Shown piece after piece: positions 36,541 through 47,662 of a DNA stretch of 64,000 bases. Made by a program: the position numbers and the translations under genes. Positions within the stretch are counted from its first letter, which is position 1. Each line of letters opens with the position of its first letter. Under the pieces are notes generated by a model. That model did not search any database, had not been told where the DNA came from, and saw only the letters and a list, made by a program, of their open reading frames with translations. Source of the stretch: Brasilonema angustatum HA4187-MV1 (GTDB lineage: Bacteria > Cyanobacteriota > Cyanobacteriia > Cyanobacteriales > Nostocaceae); the NCBI GenBank assembly GCA_019359695.1, contig JAHHGV010000036.1, positions 1 to 64,000 of the forward strand, in the 5' to 3' direction.

Positions 36541-37983
36541 ATGCAACCAGTACCTCCAAGCTATACAAATATTGCTCAAAGGTTAGCAGCATTAAGCCAG
36601 CAACGAGCTAGTGGAGAACTGATTTTTTCATCAGGGGCTAACCAGTGGCATCTGTATTTCTTCTTGGGACGTTTGCTATACGCTACGGAGGGAGTTCATC
36701 GTGTTCGGCGTTGGCATAGAGCACTAAAGCAAAATTGCCCTGAGTTGAAATTTGATGCTCTTGATTTGAAAGAGAATGAACTGTGGGAATATCACTTACT
36801 GAACAAGAGTATTAATAAAAACCAGATAAGTCTGACGAGTGCAAAAGGTATTATTGAAAAAATTGTTGAAGAGGTTCTATTTAGCTTGGTAGGTCATTCG
36901 GATTTGCAAAGCTTTTGGTTACCCAAAAAACTGTATCCTATTGCCCTGATAGAAGTAAATCAATCGTTATACACAGCCCTTGATCTGTGCAAGCAATGGC
37001 GAAACATGGGTTTAGGAACACTTTGCCCTGACATGGCACCGATTTTTAAACAACCTACTTCTGAGCAAAATTTACAAATTTCTAAAACTCTCTTCCGTCT
37101 CAGGCAGCTCATTGATGGTGAAAACACCATTTGGGATATCGCCTTACACACCAGACAAAGTGTGACGACTGCGGCAACCATTGTACAGGATTTGGCGCAT
37201 CAGGGTGTTATAGAACTCTTAACTATCCCAGACTTAAGAGTTCCAGTCGGGTCAACGATATCAGCGCCCTCCAGGGAAAAACAAACCCAAGCTTCGGCTG
37301 TTTTAGTTGGGAACAAAACACACACTCCGCCGTCTCAAAGCTTACCCAACCCCTCAACAAAAACTGACTCCCACCAAACTCCAAAGTTAATGGGACTGAG
37401 TAAGGATAACACTCGCCCTCAGTCAATCTTTGACTCTGCAAAAATAGACTTGATTCAACCTAAAGAAATTACCTCCTTGCAAACTCCAGAGTTAATGGAA
37501 CCGAGTAAGGAGAACACTCGCCCTCAGTCAACCTTTGACTCTGCAAAAACAGAATTGATTCAACCTAAAGAGATTGCCTCAATAGTCGCCTACATAGATG
37601 ACAGCCAAAGCGATAATCTCATAATGGGCGAGATTCTAAAGCTAGCTGGCTATAGGTATGTCAATATTCAAGATCCAGTCACAGCACTGCCAATCTTGCT
37701 AGAGTACAAACCAAATCTCATTTTCTTAGACTTAATTATGCCGATCGCCAACGGGTATGAAATCTGTACTCAAATTCGTCGCATATCAGCTTTCAAAAAC
37801 ACACCTGTAGTTATTGTAACTAGCAGTGATGGTATAATTGACAGAGTCAGATCAAAGATAGTAGGCTCCTCTGGCTTTTTAGCAAAGCCAATTACCAAAG
37901 AAAAGGTATTAAAAGTCTTACAGAAGCATCTACCAACTCCTGTGCCTGTGCAATCAACTCATCTACAAACAGTTCAAGTTTAG
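36541..37983 (+). CDS. PatA/PixG-type response regulator (PATAN plus receiver)
   Basis: A 480-residue protein opening with a PATAN/DUF4388 domain (RASGELIFSS, WHLYFFLGRLLYA) and closing with a receiver domain, phospho-acceptor Asp in LIFLDLIMP and Lys in LAKPI. The linker carries a near-duplicate of about 35 residues (RPQSIFDSAKIDLIQPKEI and RPQSTFDSAKTELIQPKEI). PatA-type proteins are output regulators of cyanobacterial phototaxis or pili (PixG) or of heterocyst pattern (PatA). Position at the head of a che-like operon favours the PixG role. Confidence 0.88.
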   Translation: MQPVPPSYTNIAQRLAALSQQRASGELIFSSGANQWHLYFFLGRLLYATEGVHRVRRWHRALKQNCPELKFDALDLKENELWEYHLLNKSINKNQISLTSAKGIIEKIVEEVLFSLVGHSDLQSFWLPKKLYPIALIEVNQSLYTALDLCKQWRNMGLGTLCPDMAPIFKQPTSEQNLQISKTLFRLRQLIDGENTIWDIALHTRQSVTTAATIVQDLAHQGVIELLTIPDLRVPVGSTISAPSREKQTQASAVLVGNKTHTPPSQSLPNPSTKTDSHQTPKLMGLSKDNTRPQSIFDSAKIDLIQPKEITSLQTPELMEPSKENTRPQSTFDSAKTELIQPKEIASIVAYIDDSQSDNLIMGEILKLAGYRYVNIQDPVTALPILLEYKPNLIFLDLIMPIANGYEICTQIRRISAFKNTPVVIVTSSDGIIDRVRSKIVGSSGFLAKPITKEKVLKVLQKHLPTPVPVQSTHLQTVQV

Positions 37984-38019
37984 TTTGTTGAGTTGATTTA
38001 TGTCCAATAAAGTTCACGA

Positions 38020-38082
38020 GTCATTAGTCACTAGTCATTAATCACTGGTAATTAGTCATTAATCACTAGTCATCAGTCATTA
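38020..38082. repeat. heptanucleotide array GTCATTA, nine units
   Basis: Nine consecutive degenerate heptamers (GTCATTA, GTCACTA, ATCACTA and variants) between the PixG-like and PixH-like genes, followed by GC-rich interspersed repeats to about 38215. Confidence 0.9.
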
Positions 38083-38321
38083 GTGGACCAGCGCTATGCA
38101 GTCCTTGTTTTCCACGCGCCCCCGCGACTGGCGCTGATCGCAAAGCGCACGCTACGCATGAACATTTACGACGTTCCGCAGGCATACCCGATAGCCTTCT
38201 GACGTGGCCTTCCCACTAGGATCATTAGTTATTAATAGACAAGATTGCAAAAGTAAGATTTTACAAGGTTCTCTTAAAAGTTAAGAATTCCCTATTCCCA
38301 AGTATACAGGAATGTTTTTTT

Positions 38322-38714
38322 ATGACCACAGTCCTTTTAGTTGAAGATAGCTTGACAGAAACTCAAGTGTTAACTTGTTATCTCAAGCAAGCAGGCTTAA
38401 CAGTCGTCACTGCTATCAGCAGTGAAGAAGCACAGCTAAAATTGCAATTCCAGACGCCTGATTTGGTGATTATTGATGTCATTTTGCCGGGGCAAAGTGG
38501 GTTTGAATTATGCCGTGAACTGAAGACCAATGCCAATACACAAGGAATTCCAGTCGTGATGTGTTCAACCAAAGGAACTGAAGCTGATAAACTTTGGGGT
38601 ACGATGTTGGGAGCTGATGCTTATATACCTAAACCAGTAAACCAGCAACACCTGGTTCAAACAATTCAGCAATTAACTTCACAACTTCAATCTTGGCGTA
38701 GACAAATCATTTAG
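38322..38714 (+). CDS. CheY/PixH-type response regulator
   Basis: A 130-residue single receiver. The acidic pair is in LLVEDS, the phospho-acceptor Asp in LVIIDVILPG, and the Lys in IPKPVN. No output domain. It should be phosphorylated by the hybrid CheA encoded downstream and regulate type IV pili, as PixH does in Synechocystis. The 338-base gap upstream is filled with heptamer and GC-rich repeats. Confidence 0.9.
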   Translation: MTTVLLVEDSLTETQVLTCYLKQAGLTVVTAISSEEAQLKLQFQTPDLVIIDVILPGQSGFELCRELKTNANTQGIPVVMCSTKGTEADKLWGTMLGADAYIPKPVNQQHLVQTIQQLTSQLQSWRRQII

Positions 38715-38784
38715 TTATTCGCAATTTGGGATTCAAAATTAATCAAATAGCAATTTTTAACAACAATTTAGAACTAAAAAAATT

Positions 38785-39318
38785 ATGCAGACAGAATCTA
38801 AATCTGTACTCGCAGTGACTAGTTTTGAGCCACTGGAACTAAATCCACTGCTCCCAGAAATTAACCTTTCTAAATTGCTTCGCTTTCCCCTTGGACTTCA
38901 GGATAGTGGACTATTACCTCTAGAACAAATTGCCGAAATATCGCGGGTTAATTTAGCATCCATTCTACCTATTCCTGAAATGCCAAGTTGTATTTTGGGA
39001 ATTTATCACTGGCGAGGAGAAATGCTGTGGCTTTTAGACTTAAACCATCTTATTGGATATCCTCTGCTGACGAGAGGGATAACTCCTGTGGCAATAGTCG
39101 TTAAGGTCAACGAACAAGCTATAGGTCTAGTAGTACCACAAGTTGATGATATTGAATCATACGACTTGCAACAACTGCAAAAAGCAGCAGTAGGCTTATT
39201 TCCTCCTAAACTCCTACCTTTTGTTCTAGGAGCTTTGCCAAATGGCAATATTGTGTTAGATGTCACAGCAATTACTCAGTATCCCCTGTGGCAAATACAC
39301 CGAACAACAGTTTCTTAA
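38785..39318 (+). CDS. CheW/PixI-type adaptor
   Basis: A 177-residue CheW-domain protein that couples the chemoreceptor to CheA. The core reads [20 protein letters not shown] and later [13 protein letters not shown], typical for the two beta-barrels. It lies 70 bases after the CheY gene and 38 before the receptor start. All genes of this set run in one direction. Confidence 0.9.
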   Translation: MQTESKSVLAVTSFEPLELNPLLPEINLSKLLRFPLGLQDSGLLPLEQIAEISRVNLASILPIPEMPSCILGIYHWRGEMLWLLDLNHLIGYPLLTRGITPVAIVVKVNEQAIGLVVPQVDDIESYDLQQLQKAAVGLFPPKLLPFVLGALPNGNIVLDVTAITQYPLWQIHRTTVS

Positions 39319-39356
39319 CAATCAAGAGTCAAACGATAATCTTCAAGGATGTAAAC

Positions 39357-42300
39357 ATGGTTTTACAGGATTTTGAGCAAACCAAGCAGATATTTGATTC
39401 CCAGTCCCAAAATGGTGATGTAAAAACAGCAGAGTTCATCGGTTATTCCGAGTTACATCAAGCTTCTGAATTAGTGAATGCTATTAAAGCAGATCTTCTA
39501 GGAGATTCACTAAAACCTGAAGCTCAGCAAAAAGTTCTTCTGCTGGAAAAGTGCGTTCAACAGTTGCAAACAGAATATCAAACTCATCTAGCTGTGGCTT
39601 GTGAGGAACATACGAAGCAGACTCGGCAAAAATTATTCACCATTTTCGCTCAGATGCGCCAAGCAGAAAATGTTGACACCTTGTTGAGAACCACAGTCAT
39701 TGAAATTCGTAAGCTTTTACAGGTAGATCGGGCGCTCATTTATCGTTTTCAGTCTGAAAGGCATGGCATCGTAGCAGCAGAATCGATGGTAGCAGGGTAT
39801 ACTCCAAGCATAGGGGAATCTCTGAGTGCGATCGCCTTTGGCAGTGAAAATCAACACAGCTACCAACAACAGCAAGTCGTTATCCAAGACGATGTTTACG
39901 AAAACGTCAAGAGTGCTTATCAACTCCAACTACTCAAACATTACCAAGTCCAAGGCAGTCTGAGTTTGCCCATTGTCATAGATGAACAAGTCTGGGGCTT
40001 GCTTGTAATGCAGCAATGTTCAGCTTCTCGTCAATGGCAAGAAGCTGAAGTTAGCCTGCTTTACCAAATTGTCACTGAACTAAGGCTAAATTTACAAACA
40101 GTAGAACTTCTTAGCCAACAAAAAGAGGAGGCTAAGCAAGAAAAGGTTTTAGCTCAAATCTTGGAACAAATACCACTATCTTCTGATACAAGCGTTACCC
40201 TTGGGAACATCACTCAAGAACTACGACAGTTTCTCAAGGCTGACCGAGTCGTTGTTTATCGCTTATACCCTGATTGGAGTGGCGCATTTATTGCTGAATC
40301 TGTCGGCTCGGGCTGGGCTGCTTTGATGCAAGAGCAAGAGAAAGACGTCAGTTTTAAATCAAAAGATACATTGGATTATGACCGCTGCACGGTGAAGATG
40401 TTTGGCAATGTTGGTAGGTTTGACAGTGACACCTACCTGAAGGATACACAAGGAAGAGATTTTGTCAAGGGTAAGACAATTAATCGTGTGGACGACATCT
40501 ATGCTGCTGGTTTTTCTGACTGCTACATCAAAACTCTAGAGAAATACCAGAGTAAAGCCTACATCATTGCCCCAATTTTTGAAGGGGAACAACTTTGGGG
40601 TTTACTAGGTGTCTATCAGAACTCTGGACCTCGACGCTGGCAAGATTCTGAGGTTGCTTTGTTGTCACTAGTCAGTAGTCGTCTCAGCATTATTCTCAAG
40701 CAGATTAAGGCAGCAGCTCAACTAAAAGTGAAATCAGAGCAACTGGCGGCTGAGCGAGAGCGAATCGTGGCGAATGCGATCGATAGAATTCGTCAATATT
40801 CTGACATTAACACCATTTTCAAGACGACAACTTATGAAGTCCGAAATCTCTTAAAAGCAGAGCGTGTCGTTATTTATCGCTTCAATTTAGATTGGAGCGG
40901 TGAGTTTGTTGCTGAGTCGGTATCCAGTGAATGGAAATCTGTAATGCAGGAGCAATTTGACAACCCCACCCTGCCACAAAACGTTAGCGAGTGCAGTGCC
41001 AAAATTCTTGGTGGAGGAAAAGCCAGTATTACAGACACCTATCTCCAACAAACTCAAGGGGGACGATTTTCCACGAGAACAAACTTTCGGGTTGTTAGCG
41101 ATATTTACCAAGCAGGATTTTTACCTTGTTACATTGACACTTTGGAGCGGTTGCAAACAAGAGCTTACGTCATTACTCCGATTGTTAAAGGAGACAGGCT
41201 TTGGGGTTTATTAGCGGCATATCAAAACTCTGGTCCGCGTGATTGGCAAGAGCATGAAATTAAGGCGATGACCCAACTTAGCAATCAACTAGGGATAGCC
41301 ATACAGCAGGCAGAGTACCTCAAACAACTACAGGAACAAGCCACTCACATAGCCAGAACCGCAGAGCGAGAACGAGGCGCAGCCAAGGTTATTGAAAAGA
41401 TACGTCAAACATCGGATATAGACACCATTTTTAAAACAGCAACACAGGAAATTAGGAAACTTCTGGGTGTAGAGCGATTGGCTATCTATAAATTTCGCCC
41501 AGATTATTTTGGTGATTTTGTTGTTGAGTCTGAGTCCGGCGGATGGCCTAAATTGGTCGGTAGCGGTTGGGAAGATAGCTATGTGCAAGAACATCAGGGT
41601 GGTAGATTACGTGACAATGAACCTTATTTTGCGGATGATATCTACAACGCCAATCTATCCGATTGCCATATAGAAACCTTAGAGGGATTTGGGGTTAAAT
41701 CGTTCTTAGTGGTTGCTATCTTCCAAGGACAAAAACTTTGGGGCTTGTTGTCAGCGTTTCAACACAGTGGACCAAGGCACTGGGAAGAAGCTGAAATTAA
41801 GGTACTGATGCAGATTGCCTCGCAAGTGGGAGTCGCTTTACAACAGGCAGAGTATATTAAAGAACTGCGTGTGCAATCACAGAAGTTAGCCAAGTCAGTT
41901 GAACAGGAAACACTTTACAGCAAACTGGTGTATAGACTCGGCTTAGCTCTGATTCAAGAGAATTTTTCACTTGACAACCTGCTCAAGATGGCTGTCTCGG
42001 AATTACGGAGACTGCTTAAAGCTGACCGAATCGCTATCTTCCGCTTTGATCCTGACTGGAATGGTGAATTTGTCGTTGAGGATGTTGGCAGCGATTGGGT
42101 TAAAGTTGTGGGAACTGACCTAGCTCGAGCTGACGATACTTGTCTTCAAGAAACAAAAGGTGGTCGGTTTCGCCGTAGAGAAACTCTCAGCATTGATAAT
42201 CTCAGAGCTTCTGGATGCGATGAATGCTACATTGAACTCATAGAAAGGTGGGGAACAAAGGCTTCTATAGTTGCTCCTGTCTTCAAGGGCGACCAACTTT

Positions 42301-43475
42301 GGGGATTATTGGGAGCTTATCAGAATGATGCACCACGTCATTGGGAGCAAATAGATCTCAACTTGGTAGCTCAGGTAGGGGTGCAAGTTGGTCTTGCTTT
42401 ACAACAAGCAGAATACTTGGAGCAACTAAAAACTCAAGCACAGCAATTGGCTCAAGCAAGCGAAAGGGAAAGAGCAGCTAAAGAGCAACTTCAACGAGAA
42501 GTTATGCAGTTGCTGTCAGCAGTGCAACCAGCATTACAAGGAAACCTCACTATTCGCCTACCTGTGACCGAAGGTGAAGTAGGTACGATCGCCGACGTTT
42601 ATAATGTCACCCTGCAAAGCCTGCGAAAAATCGTCATGCAGGTGCAAACAGCATCGAGACAACTCGCCCAAACCTCCCAAGCAAACGAATCTTCTATCGT
42701 TGGTTTAGCCACCCAAGCGCAGCAGCAGTTTCAATTCTTAACTCATGCTTTGGAGCAAATCCAAACGATGGTCAATTCCACAAAAGCCGTAACAACGAAC
42801 GCCCAACAGGTGGAAGAAGCAGTGCAGGTGGCAAACCAGACCATCCAGCAAGGGGATGCAGCTATGAACCGCACTGTGGATGGAATTCTTGACATTCGGG
42901 AAACAGTGGCAGAAACCAGTAAGCGCCTCAAGCGCTTCTCGGAATCTTCTCAAAAGGTTTCCAAAGTCGTGAATTTGATTAGTAACTTTACAACTCAGAC
43001 TCAACTGCTTGCCTTAAATGCAGCAATTGAAGCAACCAGAGCCGGACAGTATGGACGTGGTTTTGCAGTTGTCGCCGATGAAGTGCGTTCTTTAGCGCGT
43101 CAGTCTGCTGAAGCAGCAACTGAAATAGAGCAGCTGGTTCAAGAAATCCAAAAGGGCACAGCAGAAGTTTCTGTAGCTATGGAAAATGCGATTCAGCAAG
43201 TTGCAACAGGAACAACGCAGGTACACGAAGCTCGCCAAAATCTAAACGCCATTGTTGCAGCCACGACTCAAATCAGCCAACTTGTGGAAGGTATTACGCA
43301 AACAACACAAGTACAAAGTCAAAGCATCCAATCAGTCACACAAACCATGACAGAAGTGGCAGATATTGCCAACAATACAAAGGAGGATTCGATGGAAATT
43401 TCCACATCCTTTAAGGAAATCCTAGCAATGGCTCAAAATCTCCAAACTAGTGCTGACCAGTTCAAGGTCAATTGA
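39357..43475 (+). CDS. PixJ/PtxD-type photoreceptor MCP with five GAF domains
   Basis: A 1372-residue receptor. Five GAF domains lie at about residues 100-250, 281-450, 484-650, 688-830 and 871-1018. GAF2, 3, 4 and 5 hold the cyanobacteriochrome bilin Cys (389, 591, 770, 957) in CY or CH context; GAF1 has none. GAF2 and GAF3 carry a further Cys in an insertion (344, 546), suggesting dual-Cys violet/blue-sensing types, while GAF4 with CH may be red/green. A HAMP-like segment and an MCP hairpin ([20 protein letters not shown]) follow. No transmembrane helix is visible. ATG 39357 has AAGGA upstream; an in-frame GTG at 39288 is less likely. Confidence 0.92.
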   Translation: MVLQDFEQTKQIFDSQSQNGDVKTAEFIGYSELHQASELVNAIKADLLGDSLKPEAQQKVLLLEKCVQQLQTEYQTHLAVACEEHTKQTRQKLFTIFAQMRQAENVDTLLRTTVIEIRKLLQVDRALIYRFQSERHGIVAAESMVAGYTPSIGESLSAIAFGSENQHSYQQQQVVIQDDVYENVKSAYQLQLLKHYQVQGSLSLPIVIDEQVWGLLVMQQCSASRQWQEAEVSLLYQIVTELRLNLQTVELLSQQKEEAKQEKVLAQILEQIPLSSDTSVTLGNITQELRQFLKADRVVVYRLYPDWSGAFIAESVGSGWAALMQEQEKDVSFKSKDTLDYDRCTVKMFGNVGRFDSDTYLKDTQGRDFVKGKTINRVDDIYAAGFSDCYIKTLEKYQSKAYIIAPIFEGEQLWGLLGVYQNSGPRRWQDSEVALLSLVSSRLSIILKQIKAAAQLKVKSEQLAAERERIVANAIDRIRQYSDINTIFKTTTYEVRNLLKAERVVIYRFNLDWSGEFVAESVSSEWKSVMQEQFDNPTLPQNVSECSAKILGGGKASITDTYLQQTQGGRFSTRTNFRVVSDIYQAGFLPCYIDTLERLQTRAYVITPIVKGDRLWGLLAAYQNSGPRDWQEHEIKAMTQLSNQLGIAIQQAEYLKQLQEQATHIARTAERERGAAKVIEKIRQTSDIDTIFKTATQEIRKLLGVERLAIYKFRPDYFGDFVVESESGGWPKLVGSGWEDSYVQEHQGGRLRDNEPYFADDIYNANLSDCHIETLEGFGVKSFLVVAIFQGQKLWGLLSAFQHSGPRHWEEAEIKVLMQIASQVGVALQQAEYIKELRVQSQKLAKSVEQETLYSKLVYRLGLALIQENFSLDNLLKMAVSELRRLLKADRIAIFRFDPDWNGEFVVEDVGSDWVKVVGTDLARADDTCLQETKGGRFRRRETLSIDNLRASGCDECYIELIERWGTKASIVAPVFKGDQLWGLLGAYQNDAPRHWEQIDLNLVAQVGVQVGLALQQAEYLEQLKTQAQQLAQASERERAAKEQLQREVMQLLSAVQPALQGNLTIRLPVTEGEVGTIADVYNVTLQSLRKIVMQVQTASRQLAQTSQANESSIVGLATQAQQQFQFLTHALEQIQTMVNSTKAVTTNAQQVEEAVQVANQTIQQGDAAMNRTVDGILDIRETVAETSKRLKRFSESSQKVSKVVNLISNFTTQTQLLALNAAIEATRAGQYGRGFAVVADEVRSLARQSAEAATEIEQLVQEIQKGTAEVSVAMENAIQQVATGTTQVHEARQNLNAIVAATTQISQLVEGITQTTQVQSQSIQSVTQTMTEVADIANNTKEDSMEISTSFKEILAMAQNLQTSADQFKVN

Positions 43476-43544
43476 TGAATAAATATTAGTCATTTGTTGC
43501 TTTTTCAAAAGAATACAGTGGTCAGAACTCAAAATCAAATAACA

Positions 43545-43568
43545 GGGAACTGGGAACTGGGAACTGGG
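43545..43568. repeat. heptanucleotide array GGGAACT
   Basis: Three full units and a partial one, in the gap between the MCP and CheA genes. Confidence 0.9.
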
Positions 43569-43660
43569 TTGAAAATCTAGTGATGTCCGTATTTTCTCAT
43601 TAGTTCATGTCCTAATCTACCTAGCAACGCCTATATTTATTCTTTTGTTTAAGTACTTAT

Positions 43661-43702
43661 GACTAATCACTAATAACTAACGACTAACGACTAATGACTA
43701 AC
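43661..43702. repeat. heptanucleotide array GACTAAC overlapping the cheA start
   Basis: Six degenerate units (GACTAAT, CACTAAT, AACTAAC, GACTAAC, GACTAAT, GACTAAC). The ATG of the CheA gene at 43694 is formed inside the array, and its first codons MTND are encoded by it. Confidence 0.9.
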
Positions 43703-46700
43703 GACCCAACCATTCAAGAGCAAAGCCACCGCTACTTTCTCCAAGAAGCACCAGAACTGCTGCAAGTTATAGAACAAGAATTGTTCAGTCTAAGAGAAGA
43801 CTTCAGTGTCAATAAAGTTTATACGCTGATGCGTGCTACTCATACCCTCAAAGGAGCAGCAGCCAGCATCTGTTTGGAAGCGATTACAACCGTGGCTCAC
43901 ACGTTGGAAGATATTTTTAGAGCAATTTGCAAACCTGACTTATCGATTGATCAAGAAGTTGAAGCTTTACTCTTCGAGAGTTATGAGTGTTTGCGCTTAC
44001 TCCTAACCGCTGAACTGACAGGAGGATGGGTGAATGATGTTGATATTCTCGACCGAATCGCCAGTATTTTTGCCCAACTGCAAGAAAAGTTAGGAGACTG
44101 TTTTGGTGAGGAAGGTTATCTTCCCGATTCACAAGAATTGGGCTTTGATTTAACGCAGTCCATCTTTGAAGTTGGAGTCACTCAACGCTTAGATCTGCTA
44201 GCGACAGCTATAAGCAGTGGTCACTCCGAACAAGTTGCTACTACGCTGAGGGTACAAGCAGAAGTTTTCTTTGGTTTAGCGGAGTCGCTAAATTTACCAG
44301 GGTTTGGAGCTATAGCTCAAACGGCGCTGACTGCTTTGGACAACTATCCCGAGCAAGCAATGGTTGTTGGCTACATTGCTTTGGCAAACTTCCAAGAAGC
44401 ACGAAAAGCCGTGCTAAACGGTGACAGAAGTCAAGGCGGTCAAGTATCCTTAGCGTTAGAAAAACTGGGGGAACGACTCCAGGATTTACCTCAAGCGTCC
44501 CGAAATGAACCAGTCCATGCTCAAGAAGAGGTGAGGCAGTCCAACAGAGAGGATCTCCCCCAGGAGCAACTGCCGTTCATGCAGCGTCTGTACAGGAGAG
44601 GCCCCGAAGGAGTAACTCAAACGACACCTGAGACGCAACCAGATAGTGAGGAATCAGCCAATGATTATCAAACCACTCATCAACCCGACTCTTTTCCTTC
44701 ATGTCCTGTGGAGTTTGAAGCCAAGCCTCACCAGGAGGTGACGATAACGGAGGAACAAGCCTCCGCTTGGACTTCTCCCCACCTTTTGATCTCCTCACCT
44801 ACCGAAGCTCCCATCTCCTCCTCAACTCGTACTGTGCGGGTTCATGTTGGGGAGTTAGAACAACTGAATTACCTCATCGGAGAATTGCTAACAAACCAAA
44901 ATCGCCAATTTCTCCAAAAGGAACAACTGTCGGCTGCTGTTCGAGTACTTCTTTTAAAACTACAACAACATCAGCAGTTGCTTCATCAGTTACAAGATTT
45001 GTCGCAACGCCAGTTCAGTGTTCCAGAACAAAAGTGGTTATTTCGGAATGGGCAAGACAAAGGATATTTCGATTCTCTGGAACTGACGACTAGTTACAGC
45101 GAGTTTCATAATCTTGTTCAATCACTTCTAGAAGACATGGTGCAATTGGGAGAAACAACCGATGCTATTGAAATGTTTAATCGTCAGTCCCACGAGACTT
45201 TGGAAAAACAACGTCGGTTATTAACTCATACCCATGATTCTCTCATGGAAGCCCGGATGTTGCCCTTGGGACACTTGTTTGAACGCTTTCCCAGTATCTT
45301 GCGTCAGCTAGAAGTTATACACAAAAAGCAGGTAACACTGAGTTTATCTGGAAGTGACACCTTAGTTGACAAAGCAGTGGTTGACAAACTGTATGACCCT
45401 CTGTTGCATCTGGTTCGCAATGCTTTTGACCACGGAATTGAATTGAACTCAATCCGACAAAAACGGGGCAAGTCAGAGAAAGGTCAGATTGAAATCTCTG
45501 CTTACCATCAGGGTAAGTACTTAGTGATTGAAGTTAGGGATGATGGTCAAGGATTAGATTTTGAAAAGATTCGCGCCAAGGCGGTAGAACGTCAACTTGT
45601 CTCGCCAGAACAAGCTAGCAGTCTAAATGAAGCTCAGCTAACAGAGTTCATTTTTCAACCGGGCTTTTCTACAGCTTCTGGTATCAATGACCTCTCTGGA
45701 CGAGGAATTGGTCTGGATGTTGTTCGTATTCATTTGCAAGCAATTAGAGGTTCAGTTGAAATTTATTCTCAACACACCCAAGGTACAATGTTCAGACTGC
45801 AAATTCCTCTGAGCTTAACGCTGGCCAACTTACTGCTTTGTCAAGCTGGCGACCAAATCTACGCTTTGTTTACTAATTCTATCGAGGAAGTTCTTATTCC
45901 TAGAGCAGACCAGATTCGCTCCTGGGAAGAAGGCAAAGTCCTGCGGTGGGGTCAGGGTGCTTCTATGAAACTAATTCCTTGTTACCAACTCACTAAAGTC
46001 CTGAATTATTTCTCATCTGTCAGTCAACCTGAAGTGTTTAATACCAAGCCAAATGGTGTTTCTCAGAAGCTTGAGTTGCCAATTATTCTGATTCGTTCTC
46101 AAGATAAACTTTTCGGTTTGCAAGTAGATCAGCTCATCGGTGATCAGGAATTGGTTATCCGTCCATTAGGAGCAATGATTGTCCCTCCCCGCTACATCTA
46201 CGGGAGTAGTATTCTACCTGATGGTCGGCTAACGCTAGTACTTGATGGGTTAGCATTGATGGAATGTTTGTCGCAACGGCAAAAACAAGATAATAGTCAT
46301 TGGGCTAGGAACAGCGCTTTTAGGGGCGAGGTTGTTGCCGCCGCCAAGGGCGATCGCGCCTTCGTGAGTTCAACGCCCCTGATGTTCACCTCCAGGATAG
46401 AACAGCCGCGATTACTATCCCAAGCTAGTACTGCCCTGCCAGAAGCACCAACTCTAAGTCACCACAAACCAAGACCAAAAAAAACTATTCTCGTAGTGGA
46501 CGATTCCATTACCGTCCGCCAAACTGTAGCTTTGACCCTAGAAAAAGCAGACTATCAAGTACTTCAGGCAAAAGACGGTTACGAAGCAATTGAACGACTC
46601 CAAGTTCACACAGATATTCATCTAGTATTGTGTGATATCGAGATGCCACGAATGAATGGGTTTGAGTTTCTCAAAGACCGTCAGCAAGACCCAAATTTGG

Positions 46701-46873
46701 CAAATATTCCTGTTGTGATGCTAACTTCCAGAAGTAGTGAGAAGCACCGCCAACTTGCTTTCAAGTTGGGAGCTAATGCTTATATTATCAAACCTTATCT
46801 GGAGCATATACTGTTGAGCACACTGACAGATGTCCTTGAGAAAAATACTGGAGTTCTTGCTAGGAGAGATTAA
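43694..46873 (+). CDS. hybrid CheA/PixL-type histidine kinase with receiver
   Basis: A 1059-residue kinase. An Hpt domain has its phosphorylated His in ATHTLKGAAAS near residue 51. A second Hpt-like domain without an obvious His follows. After a linker come the dimerisation helices, the ATPase (N-box HLVRNAFDHGIE near 573, RGIGLDVV), a CheW-like domain, and a receiver with Asp in LVLCDIEMP near 980. The linker region around residues 280-310 is encoded by repeat-like DNA. The start lies in a heptamer array and lacks a ribosome binding site. The stop overlaps the next start (TAATG). Confidence 0.93.
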   Translation: MTNDPTIQEQSHRYFLQEAPELLQVIEQELFSLREDFSVNKVYTLMRATHTLKGAAASICLEAITTVAHTLEDIFRAICKPDLSIDQEVEALLFESYECLRLLLTAELTGGWVNDVDILDRIASIFAQLQEKLGDCFGEEGYLPDSQELGFDLTQSIFEVGVTQRLDLLATAISSGHSEQVATTLRVQAEVFFGLAESLNLPGFGAIAQTALTALDNYPEQAMVVGYIALANFQEARKAVLNGDRSQGGQVSLALEKLGERLQDLPQASRNEPVHAQEEVRQSNREDLPQEQLPFMQRLYRRGPEGVTQTTPETQPDSEESANDYQTTHQPDSFPSCPVEFEAKPHQEVTITEEQASAWTSPHLLISSPTEAPISSSTRTVRVHVGELEQLNYLIGELLTNQNRQFLQKEQLSAAVRVLLLKLQQHQQLLHQLQDLSQRQFSVPEQKWLFRNGQDKGYFDSLELTTSYSEFHNLVQSLLEDMVQLGETTDAIEMFNRQSHETLEKQRRLLTHTHDSLMEARMLPLGHLFERFPSILRQLEVIHKKQVTLSLSGSDTLVDKAVVDKLYDPLLHLVRNAFDHGIELNSIRQKRGKSEKGQIEISAYHQGKYLVIEVRDDGQGLDFEKIRAKAVERQLVSPEQASSLNEAQLTEFIFQPGFSTASGINDLSGRGIGLDVVRIHLQAIRGSVEIYSQHTQGTMFRLQIPLSLTLANLLLCQAGDQIYALFTNSIEEVLIPRADQIRSWEEGKVLRWGQGASMKLIPCYQLTKVLNYFSSVSQPEVFNTKPNGVSQKLELPIILIRSQDKLFGLQVDQLIGDQELVIRPLGAMIVPPRYIYGSSILPDGRLTLVLDGLALMECLSQRQKQDNSHWARNSAFRGEVVAAAKGDRAFVSSTPLMFTSRIEQPRLLSQASTALPEAPTLSHHKPRPKKTILVVDDSITVRQTVALTLEKADYQVLQAKDGYEAIERLQVHTDIHLVLCDIEMPRMNGFEFLKDRQQDPNLANIPVVMLTSRSSEKHRQLAFKLGANAYIIKPYLEHILLSTLTDVLEKNTGVLARRD

Positions 46874-47328
46874 TGTACAACGAGTCACAGTTAGACAAGT
46901 TTCTTGTTTTTAACATTGCAGATTATCTCTTTGCGCTCCCGATGAGTGATGTGCTCAAGGTAGTGAATTTATCATCTGCAAATAGCAAAAGCATGCCAAC
47001 AATGGGGCTAGTCCAGATCGGTAAGTACATGATTAAGATTTTGGATCTACATCAATACTTAGGCGAAGATAATTTCCTTTACTCATCTGAACACCCATCT
47101 TTTTTGGTGGTAGCACACAATTCACAACGGGAACTCTACGGAATTTTGGTAGATAAACCACCCGATATAGTGGAATTATCAAAAGAAACGATTCGCTTTT
47201 TACCTAGGTCTAGCAATTATCGTAAACCTATTATTGAAATGGTCAGTCATGTCGCTGTTTTATCCGAGGAAGAGGTTGTAAAAACAATCTTTCTGCTCGA
47301 TTTGAAGCGTATCGCAGAACCTGTTTAA
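46873..47328 (+). CDS. second CheW-like protein
   Basis: A 151-residue CheW-domain protein (FNIADYLFALPMSDVLKVVN, then GILVDKPPDIVEL) translated in overlap with CheA. It could be a second adaptor or a competitor of the PixI-like protein. A strong terminator follows at 47383, so it is the last gene of the phototaxis operon. Confidence 0.88.
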   Translation: MYNESQLDKFLVFNIADYLFALPMSDVLKVVNLSSANSKSMPTMGLVQIGKYMIKILDLHQYLGEDNFLYSSEHPSFLVVAHNSQRELYGILVDKPPDIVELSKETIRFLPRSSNYRKPIIEMVSHVAVLSEEEVVKTIFLLDLKRIAEPV

Positions 47329-47382
47329 CTAATACACAGGTACTAAAGTATGAAAAAAATCCCACTATTCTAGTCGAAAGAC

Positions 47383-47405
47383 AAAGGTGGGATGACCCAC
47401 CTTTT
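47383..47405. terminator. bidirectional terminator
   Basis: AAAGGTGGG (47383-47391) pairs with CCCACCTTT (47396-47404), with A and T runs on both sides. It serves the converging CheW-like and peptidoglycan-binding genes. Confidence 0.8.
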
Positions 47406-47419
47406 GTAAACACTAATTA

Positions 47420-47662
47420 TTATCTATTAGCTAAAGCCTCCCAAGTTTGATAACCCACAACTCCTGGAGGATCATTAACAAAGTCACGAGAATTTTGAAA
47501 GTCTTTGACAGCATTTTCTGTATTTGAACCAAAAATGCCGTCAACACCAATAGAGTATCCATGAAAGTTGTCTAAAAGCAGTTGTAAAATCTTGACAGCT
47601 TCACCTTGACTATTTTTGCTTAATTTGGGCATGTTCACAGTACCTAGAGCTTGTCCTGACAT
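47420..47662 (-). CDS. peptidoglycan-binding domain protein
   Basis: An 80-residue protein that is essentially one PG_binding_1 domain (EAVKILQLLLD, VDGIFGSNTENAVKDFQ). The ATG at 47662 has GGAG about ten bases upstream and is preferred to upstream in-frame codons. No signal peptide is visible, which is odd for a wall-binding protein; export could be leaderless, or the domain may act in the cytoplasm. Confidence 0.85.
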   Translation of the reverse strand: MSGQALGTVNMPKLSKNSQGEAVKILQLLLDNFHGYSIGVDGIFGSNTENAVKDFQNSRDFVNDPPGVVGYQTWEALANR

